Shown piece after piece: positions 56,972-64,000 of a stretch of DNA of 64,000 nucleotides; position 1 is the first letter of the stretch, and the number at the start of each line of letters is the position of its first letter. This stretch comes from Zelopaecilomyces penicillatus (taxonomy: Eukaryota; Ascomycota; Sordariomycetes; Hypocreales; Pseudodiploosporaceae). Made by a program: the position numbers and the translations under genes. Location: NCBI GenBank assembly GCA_005765155.1, contig VCCP01000001.1, positions 558,001-622,000 of the forward strand. Reading direction: 5' to 3'. Under the pieces are notes generated by a model. It was given only the letters and a program-made list of their open reading frames with translations, ran no database searches and was not told the origin of the DNA.

Positions 56972-58747
56972 ATGAGGAGGACTTCGGTGTCACTGCCAAC
57001 GAAGCAAATCGCCCACGATCCCTACGAGAAACCCGATCGATACGAGGGTGGTTACAGGAATCCTGATTTTCTTGACAAGATGAAGGAAGCCTGGATGTCG
57101 CAGTCGCAAAGGTCGCGATGGTCCAAGACCGGTGCGCTGGTCTTCGCCTTGGTCTGCCTGTTCTACTGGTTCTCGCCGAGCGGAGTTGAGGTTCACAACG
57201 GAAGTGAGCAGGCCCATTTTGATGCTGGATACTACAAAAATCTTGATCGCTGACTTGAATAGAGCCAGGACCTTCTACGAGCGTAGGCACGGGCGCCAAT
57301 AACGGCCAGTCTCCTACCGATTCTTCCTATGGAACTACTCGTTGCACCAAGTCCTTTTCCAAGGACAAGCCCATCGTACAATACGTTCTTATGATCGATG
57401 CCGGCAGCACTGGATCCCGTATCCACGTCTACAAGTTCAACAACTGCGGACCCATCCCTGAGCTGGAGCATGAAGAGTTCAAGATGACGGAGAAATCTGT
57501 CGGTGGTTTGAGTGCCTTTAAGAATGATCCTGTTGCCGCCGCCAAGAGCCTCGACCCCCTGATGCAGGTTGCCATGAGCACTGTTCCCGACAAGTTGAAG
57601 GGATGCAGCCCTGTTGCAGTCAAAGCTACTGCTGGTCTACGAATGATTGGAACCGAGCTTGCTCAGGCCATTCTGAACGAGGTCAGGAGACATCTCGAAA
57701 CCGATTACCCCTTCCCTGTTGTCGCCGCGGAGAAGAACGGTGTTGCCATCATGGACGGTTCTGACGAAGGCGTTTACGCTTGGATTACGACCAACTATCT
57801 CCTGGGCAAGATTGGTGGCCCCGACAAGAGCGAGACAGCTGCTGTGTTCGATCTGGGTGGAGGCTCCACTCAAATTGTCTTTGAGCCCACCTTCAAGGGG
57901 GCTGCGGCTGGCGGTATGCCTGAGAAGCTCGCTGCTGGTGATCACAAGTATGAGCTCGACTTTGGTGGTCACAAGTTCGACTTGTACCAGCACTCTCATC
58001 TTGGCTACGGCTTGATGGCTGCCCGCGCCGCAGTGCACTCAGTACTGATCGACGATCTGGTCAAGGAGAACCCAGGTGACAACTCTTGGATGAGCACATC
58101 CATCGTCCATCCTTGCATCGCACCCGGTATGAAGAAGGAGATCGAAGTCGCCGTTGGTGGTGGCGATAAGCGGGCTTTCAACTTCACTGGCCCCTCCCAG
58201 GCTGCTCCTGCTCAATGCCGTAATTTGGCTGAGAGGATCCTGAAGAAGGAGTCTACTTGTGGCCTCGCCCCTTGCTCGTTCAACGGTGTTCACCAGCCCT
58301 CTCTGGCCAAGACTTTTGGCAAGGAAGATGTGTACATTTTCTCCTACTTTTATGATCGCACTAAGCCCCTGGGCATGCCTGACTCCTTCACTCTGCGAGA
58401 AATGCACGACCTTACCCAGACTGTTTGCAAGGGCAAGGATGCTTGGGATGTTTTCTCAACCGTTTCTGGTGCCTCGAAGGAATTGGAAGGCCGCCCTGAA
58501 CACTGCTTGGATTTGAACTTCATGATGGCCCTGCTGCATACCGGATACGAGATGCCCATTGACCGCGAGGTCAAGATTGCCAAGAAGATCAAGGGTAATG
58601 AACTAGGTTGGTGCCTGGGTGCTAGGTAAGTTAATCACTGTTGGGGGTTGCCTTGATATAAAAGAATTCTTGACTAATTGCATTTACAGCTTGCCGCTTT
58701 TGTCTCCTCATTCTGGTTGGCAATGCAAGATTAAGCAGGTTGCTTAG
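56972..58747 (+). CDS. GDA1: Golgi guanosine diphosphatase (GDA1/CD39 family)
   Basis: Three exons, 56972-57203, 57263-58625 and 58690-58747, give 550 residues; introns are 59 nt (GTGAGC...AATAG) and 64 nt (GTAAGT...TTACAG). The enzyme turns GDP, released by mannosyltransferases in the Golgi, into GMP, which leaves in exchange for new GDP-mannose; it is needed for protein glycosylation. It is a type II membrane protein: a short cytosolic tail, an anchor at about 53-67 (TGALVFALVCLFYWF) and a lumenal catalytic domain. Apyrase regions are visible: DAGSTGSR at 123-130, KATAGLRM at about 198-205 and DLGGGSTQI at about 273-281. The final small exon adds the typical end PLLSPHSGWQC. The gene is intact. 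Confidence 0.94.
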
Positions 58748-58985
58748 AGGAAACACGGTGCATCGAGGCGTTAATGAAGAGTTTTCGTACGTCATGTTTC
58801 TCCAGGTCGGTGACCACGAGATCGGTATGACGTCTACGTAATGGAAAGAAAATGGGCTTTGGAAGAGTTATGATGTGTATTATAAGATTAACAACACCGT
58901 ATGATCATTTACTTGCATGGGAATCCTCAGAGCCTGAGGGCTAGCGGATACATGAACTAATACAAATTGATGAAAAAAAGCGTTA

Positions 58986-60224
58986 TCACAACGGTGCTGT
59001 GACCATTCCCAATACGTCCTCAATTACCTCCTCGGGCCCAACGTCCTCGAGTAGAGCTTCGACATTGTCTAGTCGGCTGCCCCACTGCATGCTCCTCTCC
59101 TTTTCAGGGCTTGTAATACATATGCGATGAAGATAGACTTTTTTGGCTGCAAGTCCAACCAGAGCTGGCGTTACGTAGTCAAGATTGTGTAAAGGGGCCA
59201 GACTTCGTATCAGTTGATCAAAGTGTTTGGTTGCCACTGGTGATATACCATTCTCGACGGCGCGGTGCATCCGAAGAAAAGATACGATGTTCATTTGATA
59301 CCGCAGAACATCCACGTCTACATGGACGTGCTGGCTCAGGTTAGCCAAATGACTAATGTCCTGCAAGTCCCATGTTAGCCTCCATTCCAGTAGACCATGA
59401 AAGTCTAGAGCCTCAGTCAGCACTTACAGCTCCAGATATCAGAGCAGGTGTCGTGGACTGTGGTTCATTCAAGTGCCCTTTCTTAACAACACTCCCCGTA
59501 GAACCCGTCTCATCATCCTCGCCACCATCAACCTCCTCCAGATTCACATAGCCATCTTCGGGATCATGCCAGTGTGCGATGCTGAAAAAGTCATTCAGGT
59601 GGCTCGTCACATGCGCCTGACCACCAGATGAAGCCTCTAACACAGGTACGAAGAGGAACTCCTTCGGCGTGGCCTGAACGGCTGTGCGTGTGAAGATCCG
59701 GTGGGTTCGTAAGAGCTCTAAAGCCTGGATCTGGACGGCGCGAGGGGCCCGATCTAGATTTTTGGCGATGACGAAGTTGGCGATTTGTGGTGACGTCGGC
59801 AGTGGTGTCAGAGGGCTTAGAGGGGTAATGGAGGAGCGGCGATTAAAGTACGAGTCGGAGCGGCTGCGGAAAGGGGATGTTGAGCGACGACCTGTAGAGG
59901 TTGAGGGTTGTGGGAGGAGAAGGCCAGAGGCGAAGTCTTCGAGGGTTGTGGATGAATGGCAGTCGATGATGACCCATTTAAGACCAAACGTCTTGCTTGC
60001 AACCTGTATAAGACAATTATTTGAGTTAGTAAAAAGGAGTTGTGATTATCACATTGTTTCGAGAGCTGCGAGGAGTTTACCAGTTGGAGTTCCTGGATAA
60101 GGTCGTCAATGGCATTTGCCGGAGTACTGAGCAACGTGTGCTCGCGGTTGATGAGGCACAGTAACACAGCCAGCTCCAGGTCGCTAAGGCCGTGCACCTT
60201 GTCGACGAGACCCTCATCCGCCAT
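58986..60224 (-). CDS. Magnesium-chelatase-like protein of fungi
   Basis: Three exons, 60224-60081, 60003-59428 and 59360-58986, give 364 residues. Introns are 77 nt (GTAAAC, ACTAAC branch, ATACAG) and 67 nt (GTAAGT, GCTAAC branch, TGCAG). The N-terminus DKVHGLSDLELAVLLCLI and the middle part VIAKNLDRAPRAVQIQALELLR resemble fungal proteins usually annotated as magnesium-chelatase (ChlI-like). I see no Walker A P-loop, so ATPase activity is doubtful, and fungi make no chlorophyll; the name reflects similarity only. A Ser/Arg/Pro-rich loop (about 75-110) and an acidic loop (about 190-215) break up the fold. Function unknown. It shares a divergent promoter with YPT7. Confidence 0.78.
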
Positions 60225-60842
60225 CGCGAATCAGACAGGACCTCAGCAGGTCCATGAGGCTGAATGCGACAACACGGCCCAAGATGGGGTTTGTTGGGTT
60301 GGATGTTCTCGATTAGGCTGGCCGGTGATGGAATTGGTCACTCACAGTGGTGTTTCAGGCGCACAATGCCATCACGTGTAGTGCTGTTAGTGCTGTTAGT
60401 GCTGTAAGTGGGGGTGGTTGGGGCATCTCTTCCACTGAAGTGCTGCATTGGAATTGTCATGTACAAACCAAGCCCCACCTGCGGAGTGTAATTATGCATG
60501 AGCCCATGCCAGACCCAGCTAGCGCCTCAGTCAGTTACCACGACAATTGCCTACAAGGCTGCGACACTGATACCTGATTAACCTTGGAGGCGGGTGCTGA
60601 TCGCTGCCCACCGTCTACAACCTACGACCATTTGCTGAAGCCTGCACAACCTCGACAGCCTCGATCATAGGGTCCACTGATACCTGCAACACGTCTCCCT
60701 AAAGCATACTACAGGCTGACCTGCTCCTTACGACTTTTCTCGCTGCCAGATCCTTCTCCGATAAGCCCTCCGACGTTGGGTCGTCGACGACCGTATACCT
60801 ATCACGTCATTGGCCATCTGTAACCGCCGACCACCGCTCAAG
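60225..60842. promoter_or_regulatory. Divergent promoter between the chelatase-like gene and YPT7
   Basis: About 620 bases between two start codons. It contains a three-unit tandem repeat at 60381-60407 and CT-rich, ACC-rich sequence before the YPT7 start. I see no gene. Confidence 0.5.
60381..60407. repeat. Three tandem copies of a 9-mer (GTGCTGTTA)
   Basis: Two perfect copies and a third with one change lie in the divergent promoter of YPT7 and the chelatase-like gene. Confidence 0.85.
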
Positions 60843-61878
60843 ATGTCTTCACGCAAGAAGGTCCTACTCAAGGTATGGAGACCGCCTCGACGGAAAGGCT
60901 GAAGAATGCTGGAGCTGACAGAGTGTCTCTCGACAGGTTATTATTCTGGGGGATAGCGGTGTTGGGAAGACGAGCTTGATGAACCAATATGTACGCATTA
61001 CTTCCTCCAGTCGCCACCCTGACGGCCCCTCAACATGCAAGGCACTGGTCATTGACGGCAGTATCTCTTTTCTAGGTGAACAAGAAGTTCAGCGCAAGCT
61101 ACAAGGCAACCATCGGCGCCGATTTCCTAACGCGAGAGGTTCTGGTCGATGACCGACAAGTCACCATGCAGGTTCGCAAACCTTATGCAACAAGATAAAC
61201 GTTGTGCCCAACTTACAGGAAATCGGGTCGCTAATCATATACATTGCACATTATATACAGCTTTGGGATACTGCTGGACAAGAACGGTTCCAGTCTCTAG
61301 GTGTCGCTTTCTACCGTGGCGCTGACTGCTGCGTGCTGGTCTACGATGTGAACAACTCAAAGAGCTTTGAGGCGCTGGATAGCTGGCGAGACGAGTTCTT
61401 GATCCAGGCTTCACCGCGGGATCCTCCCAACTTCCCCTTTGTGCGTAGTTACTCTGGTGCACGTTTCGTTTTACTTGGCGCTCGGCACTGACAAATGGAA
61501 TAGGTGGTTCTCGGCAACAAGATTGATGTTGAGGAGAGCAAGAGAGTGGTATGTACTTTGGGTCGTTGAAAAATCCTAGGAAGCATACTAACTAAGGTGC
61601 TAGATCTCAAACAAGAGGGCCATGACCTTTTGCCAATCAAAGGGTGATATACCATACTTTGAGACCAGCGCCAAAGAAGCGATCAACATTGACCAGGCAT
61701 TCGAAGGTTTGTTGAAGCCCCCCCTCCCAATTATGGTGAGAGTTCAATGTTTAACCTAACCTTTCTAGTCATTGCTCGACATGCTCTCGCTCAAGAGGAG
61801 ACTGAAGAGTTTAGTGGAGACTTTGACGATCCTATCAACATCCACATTGACAACGACCGTGACGGATGCGCTTGCTGA
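60843..61878 (+). CDS. YPT7: Rab7-type GTPase Ypt7
   Basis: Seven exons (60843-60872, 60937-60990, 61076-61171, 61261-61440, 61504-61548, 61604-61706, 61769-61878) give 205 residues, the family length. Ypt7 controls late-endosome and vacuole fusion through the HOPS complex. All GTPase motifs are intact: GDSGVGKT at 15-22, the effector region ASYKATIGADF after it, WDTAGQE at 62-68, NKID at 125-128 and SAK at 157-159. The Rab7 subgroup is shown by YKATIGADFLT and RFQSLGVAFYRGADCCVLVYD. The end CAC at 203-205 is a double geranylgeranylation signal. All six introns are 45-90 nt with GT...AG ends; exon 1 is only 30 nt. Confidence 0.95.
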
Positions 61879-62892
61879 AGAGATTTGGGGGGAAGGGTGA
61901 GGGTCTACTAGTTGTTTTTCTGAATTTTGCGCTTTGGCTTTTGTTGCTATCCCTTACCACCACTACCAACTAGACAGGTTTTTTGGCATGAAACAGAAAG
62001 ACTTATCAAGGAGGACTGTATACTTGTGACTCACCAGACTGATCCCTCATCAATCTTTCTGTCTGGATGTAGAATATTGAGAGAGGTGGAATACTTTATG
62101 CCCTGTTTGTGTTTGTACCCAAGCTGAGAGTTTTGTCTATGTCTTTCTTCGCGATTGCCTTTTTTCGCCGACTTGTACTAGATATTGTAGTTGCCGATAA
62201 TAAGGGGTATCTGTGGGTATCTGGGATTCTACGATATACTTTGATGCGATTTATGTATGTTTTCCTCCTTGATATGTCCCACTTATTTGTGCTTAATAGA
62301 GTCTGCTCTCTACAAATAATGTCTTTAAGTCTTTTTAATTATGCTCCTGCTTCATTGTAGGACTGGACTTTAGTCAATCATTAGTAAACTCTTACACACC
62401 GACTCAAACGCCGGAGGGACGTATGTAAGAGAAACGGTGTGTACAAATCGCCTTCCGAGGTAGTTGTGCTTATGGTTAGGCGGTATGTTGTTTCTCTAGT
62501 TACTGGCCGGTAGGATGAAGACGGCCTTTTTTTACTCCGGAGTTTTATAATCGAAGTTTGCCTCGGTAGATCATTCACAATCCACATAATGCGGCTGCTG
62601 TCTTGCGTTTAGGTGGATTGGGTTTGGATGCGGTCATCATTAAGATTTGGTTGGTCAGCTCAATCTCTACGCATCATTTCATTTTCCTATGTATAGCTGT
62701 TCAATAGATGGCGAAGAATTAATTGTATACTGTAGAATGTTTAATAAGTGCTATGAAATGTTTATCACCTTGCGCCTCACCTGAAACCGTTCATGCATAA
62801 AGCTTCTTCTGCAGCTCCTTTGAAACTGCTTCACTTGGTCGGTGAACTCGGTGAAGAGCTGGGGTCGTCTCGGTCAGGCCCCCACTACGGCA

Positions 62893-62898
62893 CCTCGG
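62893..62898 (+). promoter_or_regulatory. CCTCGG motif 1 (FarA/FarB/Ctf1-type fatty-acid response site)
   Basis: This CCTCGG lies 270 bases before the acyl-CoA dehydrogenase start. The hexamer is the site bound by the FarA/FarB and Ctf1 regulators that switch on fatty-acid use in filamentous ascomycetes. Binding here is inferred. Confidence 0.5.
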
Positions 62899-62932
62899 CT
62901 TGCGGCTTACCCCAGAATCCTTCATTGCCCAA

Positions 62933-62937
62933 CCAAT
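62933..62937 (+). promoter_or_regulatory. CCAAT box
   Basis: A CCAAT pentamer stands 231 bases before the acyl-CoA dehydrogenase start, between CCTCGG motifs 1 and 2, a usual distance for the CCAAT-binding complex. Confidence 0.5.
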
Positions 62938-62963
62938 CAACCGCGCCTACGGTTGCCTGCCAA

Positions 62964-62969
62964 CCTCGG
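62964..62969 (+). promoter_or_regulatory. CCTCGG motif 2
   Basis: Second copy of the same hexamer, in the same orientation, 71 bases after motif 1. Confidence 0.5.
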
Positions 62970-63029
62970 CTCCGCTCACTGAACAACCGGTTTCGCCGAA
63001 CGGGGAGATAAAGATAAGCCAACCACCCC

Positions 63030-63035
63030 CCTCGG
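63030..63035 (+). promoter_or_regulatory. CCTCGG motif 3
   Basis: Third copy in the same orientation, 66 bases after motif 2, close to a GATAAG at about 63012 and 133 bases before the start codon. Confidence 0.5.
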
Positions 63036-63167
63036 AGGATAGTTTGGTGGACAGCCAGCCTGCAATTCCTCGCTGACCCTTGATTATTTCACTCTTTTCT
63101 CATTCATCCCATTTTATTTCCTCTACACTATCAATTGGAGGGAAGTCTGTATAATCTGTACTAAATC

Positions 63168-64000
63168 ATGTCTGCACGAATTCCAGCTCTTGTAAGGATT
63201 GATCCTTGCTCTGACTCGTTCCATTTGCATTGGATGATGCTGACCGAAAACTGTTAGGCTGCCCACCGCGTCAGCGATGAGGCCAAGCGAGTAATTGACA
63301 TTGTCGCCAAGTTCGTCGAGGAGGAGTGTATTCCGTAAGTTGGGCCTCAATTGGAGATAACACACCCCCATTCTCATCCATCTGGCTGACCAATTTCGTC
63401 TACAGTGCCGACCCCGTTCTCGAGGCCCAAGTTGGCGAAGGCGATGCGCGATGGGAGGCCCACCCTGCGATCATTGAGGATCTCAAGGCCAAGGCCAAGA
63501 AGCTCGGTCTCTGGAACATGTTCCTGCCCAAGGGCTTCTACGCCGAGTCCCCCGGCTGGACCAACCTGGAGTATGCCTTGATGGCTGAGTGGCTGGGTCG
63601 ATCTCGCTCTGCTTCCGAGGCCTGCAACTGCGCCGCCCCCGATACTGGCAACATGGAGGTCATCGCCAAGTACGGCAACGCTGCGCAGAAGGAGGAGTGG
63701 CTCAAGCCGCTGATGGAGGGAAAGATCCGCTCTGCTTTCTTGATGACTGAGCCCGATATTGCGTCGTCTGATGCCACCAACATCCAGCTTAGCATCAAGC
63801 GTGAGGGTGACGAGTACGTCCTCAACGGCTCCAAGTGGTGGTCCAGCGGTGCTGGTGACCCTCGATGCAAGATCTACGTCGTCATGGGCAAGAGTGATCC
63901 CAACAATGCCGATCCCTACAGACAGCAGTCGGTCATCCTGGTGCCCGCCGAGGCCGCCGGCATCACCATCCACCGAATGCTCAAGGTTTACGGTTACGAT
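63168..64000 (+). CDS. Acyl-CoA dehydrogenase, 5' part (cut by the window edge)
   Basis: Exons 63168-63191, 63258-63334 and 63406 onward, with introns of 66 nt (GTAAGG...GTTAG) and 71 nt (GTAAGT...CTACAG). The frame is open to the last base, giving about 232 residues so far. The protein shows the N-terminal helical domain, with LKAKAKKLGLWNMFLPKGF, and the middle beta domain with AFLMTEPDIASSDATNI, a flavin-contact stretch, and LNGSKWWSSGA. These enzymes oxidise acyl-CoA to the trans-2-enoyl-CoA with FAD, the first step of beta-oxidation; the sequence is closest in style to the ACAD10/11-like long fungal form. The very small first exon of eight codons is supported by good splice sites. The promoter carries three CCTCGG motifs. 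Confidence 0.92.

Larger units (their letters stand above)
61879..63167. other. Intergenic region: YPT7 3' flank and acyl-CoA dehydrogenase promoter
   Basis: About 1.3 kb. The first part is an AT-rich 3' flank. From about 62820 on the sequence becomes GC-richer and holds clear promoter motifs, listed separately. No gene was found in between. Confidence 0.55.

Noticed and set aside
1..64000. tRNA, rRNA or CRISPR features
   Set aside because: I looked for tRNA-like arms (GGTTCGA-type loops with matching stems) and for spaced repeats and found none I could support by eye; a tRNA scan could still reveal one.

Overview
The window looks like nuclear DNA of a filamentous ascomycete, most likely a Sordariomycete and possibly one of the Hypocreales (the clade is inferred from gene content, not computed). 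Genes sit one by one on both strands with no operons. Introns are short (about 55-190 nt, mostly 55-95) with GTANGT-type donors, CTAAC/CTGAC-like branch sites and YAG acceptors. The protein set is typical of Pezizomycotina: a SepA/Bni1 formin, Sec16, Neo1 flippase, Hus1, Ypt7, Gda1, glucosidase I, Cyc2, Aim32 and the vacuolar Vhc1. I can support 22 protein genes, one cut by the right edge. I see no tRNA, rRNA, CRISPR array or intact transposon.

Layout. 1-1592: no gene. 1.6-2.9 kb: a one-pass membrane protein with a Gly/Ser linker and Gln-rich tail. 3.1-6.8 kb (minus): a GNAT acetyltransferase, then GH63 glucosidase I. 7.3-8.2 kb (plus): the SNRNP27 splicing protein. 8.8-14.0 kb (minus): a formin. 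16.0-18.0 kb: a small membrane protein (plus) facing a RING-like gene (minus) whose frame is broken by a TAG. 18.8-26.2 kb: hus1 (plus) converging on sec16 (minus). 27.8-31.8 kb: a NEO1 flippase. 32.0-39.0 kb: five minus-strand genes (CYC2-like, a small unknown, AIM32-like, AVT3-like, with long promoters between them). 41.9-46.2 kb: VHC1-like cation-chloride cotransporter. 46.8-48.7 kb: a possible lipid-anchored small protein and a CobW/ZNG1-type GTPase. 50.5-52.3 kb: a ten-exon terpene synthase. 52.7-53.0 kb: a small unknown. 53.9-55.7 kb (minus): a DeSI-thioredoxin-PUL protein. 57.0-58.7 kb: GDA1. 59.0-60.2 kb (minus): a magnesium-chelatase-like protein. 60.8-61.9 kb: YPT7. 63.2 kb to the end: an acyl-CoA dehydrogenase.

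Most genes are housekeeping. Several serve the secretory and vacuolar route: ER exit (Sec16), N-glycan trimming (glucosidase I), Golgi nucleotide recycling (Gda1), lipid flipping (Neo1), vacuole fusion (Ypt7) and vacuolar transport (Avt3, Vhc1). They do not form one cluster.

The points most worth a second look are: an apparently intact, isolated terpene synthase with 13-nt and 19-nt exons; the RING-like gene whose only start codons lie before an in-frame TAG followed by CAACTG; three CCTCGG fatty-acid-response motifs in the acyl-CoA dehydrogenase promoter; a five-codon upstream ORF joined to the hus1 start as ATGA; and a stop-free 57-nt intron inside the formin FH2 domain.
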